Below are positions 1 through 5,891 of a DNA stretch of 6,330 nucleotides, piece by piece (the stretch's first letter is position 1; each line of letters begins with the position of its first letter). Both the position numbers and the translations under genes were made by a program. Under the pieces are notes generated by a model. That model saw nothing but the letters and a program-made list of their open reading frames with translations, did no database searches and had not been told where the DNA came from. The stretch is from Candidatus Hydrogenedentota bacterium. Lineage in GTDB: Bacteria; Hydrogenedentota; Hydrogenedentia; Hydrogenedentales; SLHB01. The DNA lies in assembly GCA_007130675.1 (NCBI GenBank), contig SLSB01000548.1, forward strand, positions 1 through 6,330, written 5' to 3'.

Positions 1-590
1 ACGCCGGGTTCGCACACGAAAAAGCCGCCATTGATGTATCCGCCTGCCGCTTGGGGTTTCTCCTGAAACGACGTCACCTGATTGTCTTTGACCACTAGCT
101 CGCCGAACCGCGCGGGGGGGCGTACCGAGGTGATGGTGATCAGTTTGCCGTGGGATCTGTGGAATTCAGCCAGTTCGGAGACGTTGACATCGCCGACGCC
201 GTCGCCGTACGTCAGCATGAACGCATTGCCTCCGATATACTTCTCGATGCGCTTGATGCGGCATCCGGTCATGGCCTCGAGTCCGGTCTCTGCTAGAGTC
301 ACCTGCCACGGGGGGAGTCCTGCCGAGGCGTTGTACGTGACCGCGCCGTTGTTGGCCATGTCGATGGTAATATCTGCCGTCTCGGCACGGAAATTCAGAA
401 AGTATTCCTTGATTTTCCAGCCTTTGTAACCGAGGCAAAGCACAAATTCGTCGTGTCCATGGTGGCTGTAGATATCCATGATATGCTTGACGATAGGGAA
501 TTCGCCGATGGGAATCATGGGTTTCGGAATATCGCTGGACACGTCGCGAATGCGCGTGCCTTTTCCACCACAAAGAATAACCGTTTTCAC
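1..590 (-). CDS. rfbF: Glucose-1-phosphate cytidylyltransferase, 3'-truncated by window edge
   Basis: This enzyme makes CDP-glucose and pyrophosphate from CTP and alpha-D-glucose-1-phosphate in the cytoplasm. It is the entry step to CDP-linked 3,6-dideoxyhexoses and related sugars of O-antigens. The 196 residues visible carry the nucleotidyltransferase start VILCGGKGTR (residues 4-13), PKPM (22-25), LGYKG (53-57), the metal-binding YGDGVGD (128-134, Asp130), RFGEL (161-165), FQEKP (175-179) and INGGFFV (186-192). The last three are typical of the RfbF/DdhA subfamily rather than RmlA or GalU. The family is usually about 257 aa, so roughly 60 C-terminal residues lie outside. There is no in-frame ATG. 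I chose GTG at 590 because a purine-rich AGGGGGTG lies just before it; GTG at 596 is an alternative but would sit inside that ribosome-binding sequence. It is divergent from the glycosyltransferase gene. The family call is firm; the downstream sugar is unknown because no epimerase or dehydratase gene is visible. Confidence 0.93.
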   Translation of the reverse strand, partial: MKTVILCGGKGTRIRDVSSDIPKPMIPIGEFPIVKHIMDIYSHHGHDEFVLCLGYKGWKIKEYFLNFRAETADITIDMANNGAVTYNASAGLPPWQVTLAETGLEAMTGCRIKRIEKYIGGNAFMLTYGDGVGDVNVSELAEFHRSHGKLITITSVRPPARFGELVVKDNQVTSFQEKPQAAGGYINGGFFVCEPG

Positions 591-607
591 ATCCACCCCC
601 TGGTCAT
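587..607 (-). other. Possible six-codon leader reading frame overlapping the rfbF start
   Basis: On the minus strand, ATG at 607-605 opens a frame reading M-T-R-G-W-M and stops at TGA 589-587. The stop overlaps the GTG start of rfbF (590-588) by two bases. A GAGGT sequence lies about six bases upstream of the ATG, a sensible ribosome-binding position. The frame also runs through the AGGGGGTG that would serve rfbF. This geometry would permit translational coupling. Short frames of this size arise easily by chance, so this is only a candidate. Confidence 0.25.
594..601 (-). promoter_or_regulatory. Ribosome-binding site of rfbF
   Basis: On the minus strand AGGGGGTG precedes GTG 590 by three bases. 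It is close to the AGGAGGTG consensus and is the main reason to prefer GTG 590 over GTG 596 as start, since no ATG is available in frame. Confidence 0.55.
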
Positions 608-695
608 GTCGTGACCTCTTTTGGAATGCTGGGACCGACTTCGCAATTTCGCACGGTAGGCGCCCCCGTCAACCGCGGGGTACGCGCGTGGTAAG

Positions 696-724
696 TTGCG
701 ATCGGTCATCGGGTTCCATAGTAT
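696..724 (+). promoter_or_regulatory. Weak candidate promoter for the glycosyltransferase gene
   Basis: Reading rightward, TTGCGA (696-701) is followed by a 17-bp spacer and TAGTAT (719-724). Each hexamer matches the sigma70 consensus at four of six positions. It would give a leader of about 60 nt. Its -10 lies on the same bases as the -10 of the leftward candidate, so the two could not be occupied at once. Confidence 0.22.
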
Positions 725-746
725 ACGGCAGTTTGGATACGTTCAA
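718..746 (-). promoter_or_regulatory. Candidate sigma70-type promoter for rfbF
   Basis: Reading leftward, TTGAAC (746-741) is followed after 17 bp by TACTAT (723-718), or after 15 bp by the better -10 TATACT (725-720). Either would start transcription near 711, giving a leader of about 120 nt before the rfbF start. The hexamers match the consensus at only 4-5 of 6 positions, so the call rests on location as much as on sequence. Confidence 0.35.
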
Positions 747-793
747 GATGATTTTTGCAGCGTAAACGTCTGCTCAAGAATCGATAAGGGTAC

Positions 794-1948
794 ATGATGG
801 CACTCAAGACGCTTTCTCCCATCTTCTGCAGGAATAAGGGAGCTCCACACGCGTGCTATACCCTCATGAAGACCATGCAGGGTGAGACTTTTCCTGTGGA
901 GTACTGGGCACCGCAGTTCGATCGCTCATTGGACGGCGATTTCTTGCGGCCTGGGCTCCCGCTCCCGATCTATCGTGCGCTTGGCGCTCTGGGCTTGTAC
1001 CATAAACCTCCGGTGGCTGCATGGACGAAACGCCGGCTCGAGCAGATGTATCTCGATAGTCTGCGCGAGGGGGATATTGCCTATCTCTGGCCTGCCGTCT
1101 CGGTAGAGCTTTACCGCGAAATCAAGAATCGCGGCATTCCCATTGTCGCGGAACGTATCAATTGCCACCGGAAGACAGCGATGCGGGTATTGCGCGAGGC
1201 TTACGAAAAGCTGGGATGGCCTTCCGAGAGTCGCATTACCGAAGAATCTCTGGCCATCGAGACCGAAAAGATGGCATTGGCTGATTATGTGTTTGCACCC
1301 AGCAATAATGTAGCGGCCTCGCTACTCGATGCTGGAGTTTCAGAAACAAGACTCCTCCGTTCGAGCTATGGTTGGGACCCTGCGCGATTCCGATTCGAGG
1401 ACAGAGTGGCAAATGATCCCGCATGCCCCGTTTTCTTGTTTGTAGGCCGGGTGTGTGTGCGCAAAGGCGTGCCCTGGCTGCTTGAGATGTGGGAACGGGC
1501 TGGAATTCAGGGCCGTCTGCTGCTGTTTCTTCTGGGTTCGATGGAAGAACAGGTGGCCCAACGGGGTGCACGGCTACTCGAACGCGACGATGTGGTGATT
1601 CCCGAAGACACCAGCGACATCAATGACGCATACCGCCAGGCCGATGTGTTTATTTTTCCGACACTCGAGGAGGGCAGCCCGCTGGTGAGTTATGAGGCGC
1701 TTGCGTGGTCGCTGCCGTGCCTGGTGAGTCCAATGGGAGCGGGGGAGATCATCCGGGACGGAATCGAGGGGTTTGTGATGGATCCCTATGACATTGATCT
1801 GTGGGTCGACCGGATTCGTTTGCTTGCTGGGGACCGGGCTCTGCGTGCTCGTTTGGCGCAGGCTGCGGGGCAACGAGCGCTCGAATTCACGTGGGCGAAG
1901 GTGGGGGCCCGGCGCCGCGACCAGCTCCGCCGGATTGCTTCGCCCTAG
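794..1948 (+). CDS. Glycosyltransferase, GT4-type (GT-B fold)
   Basis: A complete retaining-type glycosyltransferase of 384 aa, expected to move a sugar from a nucleotide-sugar donor onto a surface-glycan acceptor at the cytoplasmic face of the membrane. The C-terminal donor-binding half shows FLFVGRVCVRKG (residues 214-225; Arg219 and Lys224 fit the conserved GR...K phosphate-binding pair), ADVFIFPT (283-290) and an EX7E motif in EEGSPLVSYE (Glu293 and Glu301), followed by GFVMDPYD (326-333). The N-terminal half is divergent, which is usual for the acceptor domain. No signal peptide or membrane segment is evident. Two in-frame ATGs (794, 797) follow AAGGG at 786-790; the spacing favours 797, giving 383 aa. 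It is divergent from rfbF, consistent with a polysaccharide locus, but the specific donor and acceptor cannot be named. It is followed by 127 bp before smg, which has its own promoter. Confidence 0.88.
   Translation: MMALKTLSPIFCRNKGAPHACYTLMKTMQGETFPVEYWAPQFDRSLDGDFLRPGLPLPIYRALGALGLYHKPPVAAWTKRRLEQMYLDSLREGDIAYLWPAVSVELYREIKNRGIPIVAERINCHRKTAMRVLREAYEKLGWPSESRITEESLAIETEKMALADYVFAPSNNVAASLLDAGVSETRLLRSSYGWDPARFRFEDRVANDPACPVFLFVGRVCVRKGVPWLLEMWERAGIQGRLLLFLLGSMEEQVAQRGARLLERDDVVIPEDTSDINDAYRQADVFIFPTLEEGSPLVSYEALAWSLPCLVSPMGAGEIIRDGIEGFVMDPYDIDLWVDRIRLLAGDRALRARLAQAAGQRALEFTWAKVGARRRDQLRRIASP
1893..1945 (+). repeat. Nested inverted repeat at the 3' end of the glycosyltransferase gene
   Basis: GGGCGAAG (1893-1900) is perfectly complementary to CTTCGCCC (1938-1945). 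Inside the loop CCGGCG (1909-1914) can pair with CGCCGG (1928-1933). The structure lies within the last codons, and a T-rich stretch (ATTTTTAATAGTTTT, about 1969-1983) follows some 24 bases later. That is too far for a standard intrinsic terminator. It may be a transcript-end or mRNA-stabilising structure, or a by-product of GC-rich coding sequence. Confidence 0.3.
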
Positions 1949-1999
1949 CCTATTTCCATATTGTGCGCATTTTTAATAGTTTTGGCCCTCGCCCTCGGG

Positions 2000-2028
2000 T
2001 TGACAGCAGGCCTTTCCGCTCTTACAAT
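2000..2028 (+). promoter_or_regulatory. Near-consensus sigma70-type promoter upstream of smg
   Basis: TTGACA (2000-2005, exact -35 consensus) is separated by exactly 17 bp from TACAAT (2023-2028, five of six -10 positions). Transcription would begin near 2035, about 40 bases before the smg ATG at 2076. This is the strongest promoter-like sequence in the window. It probably drives smg, and also topA-xerC-hslV to the extent that the hairpin before topA is read through. Confidence 0.72.
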
Positions 2029-2064
2029 ATGGGCAGTACGTGGCAGCGTCCGAGTCAGGACGCC

Positions 2065-2069
2065 AGGAG
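2065..2069 (+). promoter_or_regulatory. Ribosome-binding site that fixes the smg start
   Basis: AGGAG ends six bases before ATG 2076. A longer frame could open at GTG 2040, but that codon lacks a ribosome-binding site and lies almost at the predicted transcription start, so ATG 2076 is preferred. Confidence 0.7.
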
Positions 2070-2075
2070 TGGTGC

Positions 2076-2537
2076 ATGAAAGAGTCTTTAGTCGAACTGG
2101 TAGACGTTATTCTCAAACATATCCAGGAACAACCGGACCGGGCGCGTTCGGAATCTGGCATCCGCACGTGGCTTGCGGGGCAAGGTTACAAGAAGCGCGA
2201 TATCGATGCGGCCCTGAAATTGGTGGGTGCGCGCATGGTTCCGCGTTACGAGGTGGCGCAGTATTCCCAACCTGGCCCGGTGCGTGCGTTGGTCGAGATC
2301 GAGTTTCACAAGATGAATGCCGAAGCGCGTGATGCGCTGGTTCGCCTCGAATATTACGGTTTGATTTCCCCGCAGGAACGTGAGACGATTCTGGACCAGG
2401 TGATTCAGTTTGACGGTCGCGTGGGTCTGGATGAGCTGGATTTTCTGCTGTCTTGGCTGGTCTGCGGGTATCGCGACTTCGAGTCGCAGCAGACGATTTA
2501 CAGCGTGATGGAAGGCCAAACAGACACCTTCCATTAA
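2076..2537 (+). CDS. smg: Smg family protein (DUF494)
   Basis: A 153-aa protein of the Smg/DUF494 family, whose biochemical role is not established. Recognition rests on overall length (E. coli Smg is about 157 aa), the N-terminal helix VELVDVILKHI (residues 6-16), the middle segment GYKKRDIDAALKLV (37-50, matching the family pattern of G-[FY]-x3-DI-x2-AL), and the C-terminal half ARDALVRLEYYGLISPQERE (84-103) followed by LDQVIQFD (106-113) and LDELDFLLSWLV (118-129). The last part corresponds to the conserved LEDLKWVVLMVLF-type end of Smg. It is soluble, with no signal peptide. In many bacteria smg lies between dprA and topA; here topA follows after 84 bp but a glycosyltransferase occupies the upstream side. 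The match is by remembered family pattern, so moderate certainty applies. Confidence 0.8.
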   Translation: MKESLVELVDVILKHIQEQPDRARSESGIRTWLAGQGYKKRDIDAALKLVGARMVPRYEVAQYSQPGPVRALVEIEFHKMNAEARDALVRLEYYGLISPQERETILDQVIQFDGRVGLDELDFLLSWLVCGYRDFESQQTIYSVMEGQTDTFH

Positions 2538-2570
2538 TCGGTCGACAGGCCGTTGACAGGGTTTGCATAA

Positions 2571-2606
2571 CGCCCTTCCCGTTCTTGGGAAGCGGCGTTG
2601 TTCTTT
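2571..2606 (+). terminator. Terminator-like or attenuator-like hairpin between smg and topA
   Basis: CTTCCC (2575-2580) pairs with GGGAAG (2587-2592) around the loop GTTCTT. The stem extends outward as CGCC (2571-2574) with GGCG (2594-2597) across a single bulged C at 2593. A T-rich run TTGTTCTTT (2598-2606) follows immediately. This is the layout of an intrinsic terminator, only five bases before the topA ribosome-binding site. No good promoter lies between it and topA, so partial termination of the smg transcript seems more likely than full termination. Confidence 0.5.
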
Positions 2607-2610
2607 GATC

Positions 2611-2615
2611 AGGAG
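2611..2615 (+). promoter_or_regulatory. Ribosome-binding site that fixes the topA start
   Basis: AGGAG ends six bases before ATG 2622. The frame could be extended upstream to TTG 2598, but that codon lies in the T-rich run after the hairpin and adds eight residues not found in the family, whose proteins begin close to the (A/K)-x-LV-x-VESPAKA motif. Confidence 0.75.
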
Positions 2616-2621
2616 CATTGC

Positions 2622-4907
2622 ATGGCAAAGTATTTGGTTGTTGTTGAATCACCCGCGAAAGCTCGGACCATCAACAAGTTTTTGGGCTCGAGTTACATGG
2701 TGAAGGCCAGTTATGGGCACGTGCGTGACTTACCCAAGAGCTCTTTGGGCGTTGACGTCGATAACAACTTCGAGCCGAAGTACGTCCAGTTGAAGGATTC
2801 GCGGAAGGCGATCAAGGATTTGCGGGAGGCTGCCGGAAAGGCCGACCGTATTCTGCTTGCCACGGACCCCGACCGTGAGGGCGAGGCCATTGGCTGGCAT
2901 GTCGCGGCGCTGCTCGAAAAGACCCAGAAACCCGCGGACCGTATTGTGTTCAACGAGATCACCAAACGCAGTGTGCGCGATGCCGCCAAGCATCCGCGCC
3001 CGCTGGACCTGAATCTTGTGGATGCTCAGCAGGCGCGGCGCATTCTGGATCGGCTGGTGGGTTACAAAATCAGCCCGCTGCTTCAATTCGGCATGCAGCG
3101 CGGGCTGAGTGCGGGCCGTGTGCAGTCGGTAGCCGTGCGCATGGTCTGCGAGCGCGAAGAAGCCATCCGCGCGTTTGTTCCCCGCGAGTATTGGACGCTT
3201 GACGCGGATTTTCTCACGCCGCGTGAAGAGGGGTTCACAGCCAGGCTGAACAAGATTCAGGGCGAAAAAGCCGAACTCGCAACCGAGGAACAGGTGCAGG
3301 CGGTTCTTGGTGCACTCGAGGGCGCCGAGTTTCAGATCGACGCCGTCGAGAAAAAAGAAGTGAAGCGGCGGCCGTATCCTCCCTTTATTACCAGCACGCT
3401 GCAGCAAGAGGCGTCGCGCAAACTTGGCTTTGCACCCCGCAAGACGATGGTAATTGCCCAGCAGTTGTATGAAGGCATCGCGCTGGGTTCGGAGGGCCGC
3501 GTCGGTCTGATTACGTATATGCGAACCGACTCGACCCGCTTGGCGCAGGAGGCCATTCAGGATGTGCGGCAGTACATCAGCGCCAACTTCGAGCAGGCCA
3601 TGCTGCCCGAACAGCCCAATTTCTACCGCAGCAAGAAGGGCGCGCAGGATGCTCACGAAGCCATCCGCCCGACGCTTGCGGCCCACACGCCCGACGCCGT
3701 AGCTCCTTATCTGGATGCGGACCAGCTCAAGCTCTACACGCTCATCTGGAAGCGGTTTGTGGCGTGCCAGATGACGCCCGCCGTGTTCGATCAGACGGCC
3801 ATCGATGTAAAAGCGCGCGAGCATGTCTTTCGGGCAACGGGGTCGGTCTTGAAGTTCAAAGGGTTTCTCGCGATGTACGAAGAGACCCTCGAGGATCCTG
3901 TGGAAAATGGGGCCGTGGCGGGGTTGCTTCCGGAAGTGCGGGAAGGAGAGGCGGCGCGGCTTCAAGAATACAAGCCTGAACAGCATTTCACGCAGCCGCC
4001 TCCGCGATTCACCGAGGCGTCGCTGATTCGTGCCCTCGAGGAAAACGGCATCGGGCGTCCCAGCACGTATGCGCAGATCATGAACACCATTTCTGAACGC
4101 GGTTACGTGGTGCGTGAAAAGCGGCGCCTGGCGCCTACGCCGCTCGGCGAAGATGTGAACAGGGTGCTGGTGAGCAATTTCCCCGATATTCTTGATATCA
4201 ACTTCACGGCCGAACTCGAGAACGAACTCGATGAAGTCGAGGAGGGACAGCGCGAATGGCATGAGCTGCTGCGCAGTTTCTATGCAAAATTCGAGAATGA
4301 CTTGCGCGAGGCGCAACATAAAATCGTGACCGAGATCGTGGGAGACGACGCAAAATGCCCCGAATGCGGGGCCGCCCTCGAGTTTATGAGCGGGCGTTTC
4401 GGACCCTATCTTCGGTGCGTCAGGCATCCAGAATGCGAAGGACGCGTGACCGTCAAGCGCAAGAAGGAGGAAGAGCCCTCCGATGTCGAGTGTCCCGAGT
4501 GCGGTGCGCCGATGGTGTATCGCCGCAGTCGGTTCGGCAAATTCCTCGGGTGCTCGCGGTATCCCGAATGCAAATACACCCTCAAGAAGGACGGCAAAGA
4601 AAAGAAACAGGCCGAGCCGGTCGGGCTGAAATGTCCACGTGACGGATGCGAAGGCGATCTCGTGTGGCGCGTGGGCCGGGGCAAACGATTCATTGGGTGT
4701 TCGCGCTACCCCAAATGCCGGTTTAATTCTTTTGGCGACCAAGATACCGATACGCCGTGCCCGAAGTGTGACCACCCCTGGACCATGCTATCGAGAAAGG
4801 GCAAACAGGAGACCCGGCGGTGCGTGGCATGTGGCTACGAGCATAAACAGGCAGCCTCCCCAAAAGAGTCTGCCGAGTCGGACGTAACCGGGCAATCCGA
4901 CGTGTAG
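2622..4907 (+). CDS. topA: DNA topoisomerase I (type IA)
   Basis: This enzyme relaxes negatively supercoiled DNA by cutting one strand through a 5'-phosphotyrosine link and passing the other. Reading 761 aa from ATG 2622, the TOPRIM domain opens with VVVESPAKA (residues 6-14, Glu9) and carries TDPDREGE (81-88; Asp82, Asp84 and Glu86 for Mg2+). RGLSAGRVQSVAVR (160-173) follows. The catalytic tyrosine is Tyr299 in GLITYMRTDSTR (295-306). KGAQDAHEAIRPT (339-351) and ENGIGRPSTYA (474-484) are also standard type IA segments. The C-terminus has four cysteine motifs: C579/582/599/605, C624/627/644/650, C671/676/693/699 and C713/716/734/737. The third begins CX4C rather than CX2C. The N-terminal domain lacks the lysine-rich insertion seen after GHIRDLP in the E. 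coli enzyme. xerC begins 24 bp after the stop. Confidence 0.98.
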   Translation: MAKYLVVVESPAKARTINKFLGSSYMVKASYGHVRDLPKSSLGVDVDNNFEPKYVQLKDSRKAIKDLREAAGKADRILLATDPDREGEAIGWHVAALLEKTQKPADRIVFNEITKRSVRDAAKHPRPLDLNLVDAQQARRILDRLVGYKISPLLQFGMQRGLSAGRVQSVAVRMVCEREEAIRAFVPREYWTLDADFLTPREEGFTARLNKIQGEKAELATEEQVQAVLGALEGAEFQIDAVEKKEVKRRPYPPFITSTLQQEASRKLGFAPRKTMVIAQQLYEGIALGSEGRVGLITYMRTDSTRLAQEAIQDVRQYISANFEQAMLPEQPNFYRSKKGAQDAHEAIRPTLAAHTPDAVAPYLDADQLKLYTLIWKRFVACQMTPAVFDQTAIDVKAREHVFRATGSVLKFKGFLAMYEETLEDPVENGAVAGLLPEVREGEAARLQEYKPEQHFTQPPPRFTEASLIRALEENGIGRPSTYAQIMNTISERGYVVREKRRLAPTPLGEDVNRVLVSNFPDILDINFTAELENELDEVEEGQREWHELLRSFYAKFENDLREAQHKIVTEIVGDDAKCPECGAALEFMSGRFGPYLRCVRHPECEGRVTVKRKKEEEPSDVECPECGAPMVYRRSRFGKFLGCSRYPECKYTLKKDGKEKKQAEPVGLKCPRDGCEGDLVWRVGRGKRFIGCSRYPKCRFNSFGDQDTDTPCPKCDHPWTMLSRKGKQETRRCVACGYEHKQAASPKESAESDVTGQSDV

Positions 4908-4931
4908 AAACCCCGGTGCGCGGAAAGGGGG

Positions 4932-5864
4932 ATGATGGACCCGGAGCTTCAGCAGTTTGCAGATTATCTGGCTGCCGAACGCGGTTTCTCAGACCATACC
5001 CACCGCGCGTATCTTGCGGATTTGTCTCAATTCTGCGGATATATCGAGCAGGGTCCCGCGGTTTTCACTGCAGGCGAGGCAGATACACCCGTTCAGCCCA
5101 CGTGTGCAGCACTGCGCCGCGCCAGTCGAAACGATATCCGCGCCTATCTCGGGCATCTGCGTACGCTGGGGGCATCGGCCCGAACAGCGGCACGGAAACT
5201 GTCGGCTATTCGCGCCGTCTACAAGTTCTTCGTGCGCATCGGGGTGATGGAAGAAAATCCCGCGCAGGGGGTGCGTTCGCCGAAGCTTCCTCGCGAACTG
5301 CCGGACGTGCTCAGCATCCCCGAAGTGACCGCCCTGGTCGAGGCGCCGGACACCTCGACGCCGTTGGGGGCACGCGACCGCGCCATTCTCGAAACGCTGT
5401 ACTCGAGCGGGGTGCGCTGCGCCGAACTGGGGGGTCTGGCTCTCAATGACATCGATCTTATCGGCGGGACCATGGTGGTCTTGGGAAAACGAAGGAAAGA
5501 GCGGCTCGCGCATCTGGGAAGCTGCGCGGTTGATGCGGTACAGGCTTATCTGGCGGTGCGGTCTTCGCTGGGCCGGCCAAGCCATACCCGGCTCTTCGTG
5601 AACGCACGCGGCGGCCCGCTGACCACGCGCAGTGTCCAGCGGGTGGTCGAGAAATATGTGCGGGCAGTGTTGCCGGGCCGGCGCGATGTGTCGCCGCACA
5701 CCTTGCGCCACACGTTCGCGACGCATATGCTGGATGCAGGAGCGGATTTGCGCGTCGTGCAGGAAATGCTGGGCCACGAAAGCCTGTCCAGTACGCAGAT
5801 CTACACGCATGTCAGCGTGGATCGGCTGAAAGAAGTGTACCGCCAGGCGCATCCGCATGCGTGA
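4932..5864 (+). CDS. xerC: Site-specific tyrosine recombinase XerC
   Basis: A 310-aa XerC/XerD-type recombinase that, with a partner, resolves chromosome dimers at dif during cell division. The N-terminal SAM-like domain covers roughly residues 1-112, ending in RKLSAIRAVYKFF...NPA (88-111). The catalytic domain has all expected active-site residues: Arg162 (SGVRCAEL), Lys186 (GKRRKER), His256 and Arg259 (HTLRHTFATHML), His282 (LGHESLSSTQIYTH) and the nucleophile Tyr291. The Arg162-Lys186 distance equals that in E. coli XerD. Deviations are GKRRKER where GKGNKER is common, and an extended linker at about 40-64. In-frame ATGs lie at 4932 and 4935; AGGGGG (4926-4931) abuts the first, so 4935 (309 aa) is the likelier start. 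Position between topA and hslV supports XerC rather than XerD or a phage integrase, and the tight spacing implies co-transcription. Confidence 0.93.
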   Translation: MMDPELQQFADYLAAERGFSDHTHRAYLADLSQFCGYIEQGPAVFTAGEADTPVQPTCAALRRASRNDIRAYLGHLRTLGASARTAARKLSAIRAVYKFFVRIGVMEENPAQGVRSPKLPRELPDVLSIPEVTALVEAPDTSTPLGARDRAILETLYSSGVRCAELGGLALNDIDLIGGTMVVLGKRRKERLAHLGSCAVDAVQAYLAVRSSLGRPSHTRLFVNARGGPLTTRSVQRVVEKYVRAVLPGRRDVSPHTLRHTFATHMLDAGADLRVVQEMLGHESLSSTQIYTHVSVDRLKEVYRQAHPHA

Positions 5865-5891
5865 TCGGCGGAAAGGGGAGTGCGAAGCATT

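Larger units (their letters stand above)
591..793. other. Divergent intergenic region between rfbF and the glycosyltransferase gene
   Basis: About 200 bp with no convincing gene longer than the six-codon frame described separately. It must hold the promoters of both flanking, divergently transcribed genes. Around 696-746 there are weak -35/-10 pairs in both directions that share the bases ATAGTATA (718-725). A small CCCCG...CGGGG hairpin is possible near 663-680. I see no operator, riboswitch or tRNA. Confidence 0.6.

Noticed and set aside
166..573. A 135-codon minus-strand frame overlapping rfbF
   Set aside because: It is a shifted reading of the same strand as rfbF and is rich in Arg and His with no motif. 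The rfbF frame carries the full set of nucleotidyltransferase motifs.
82..765. Two plus-strand open frames (82-429 and 478-765) opposite rfbF and into the intergenic region
   Set aside because: Both are opposite the real gene or in its upstream region, lack a ribosome-binding site and match no family.
2040..2075. Upstream GTG start for smg, adding 12 residues
   Set aside because: It lies about five bases from the predicted transcription start, has no ribosome-binding site, and the added residues are not part of the family.
2553..2558. TTGACA between smg and topA as a topA promoter
   Set aside because: An exact -35 hexamer, but 16-18 bp downstream there is only CTTCCC/TTCCCG of the hairpin stem, with no acceptable -10.
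2730..4775. A 681-codon open frame on the minus strand, antisense to topA
   Set aside because: It lies wholly inside topA, whose protein is unmistakable. The predicted antisense protein resembles no family I know and has the Arg/His-rich composition typical of frames opposite GC-rich genes.
4916..5449. A 177-codon plus-strand frame overlapping the start of xerC
   Set aside because: It is a shifted reading of xerC, Arg/Ser-rich with no motif; xerC in the other frame has all catalytic residues.
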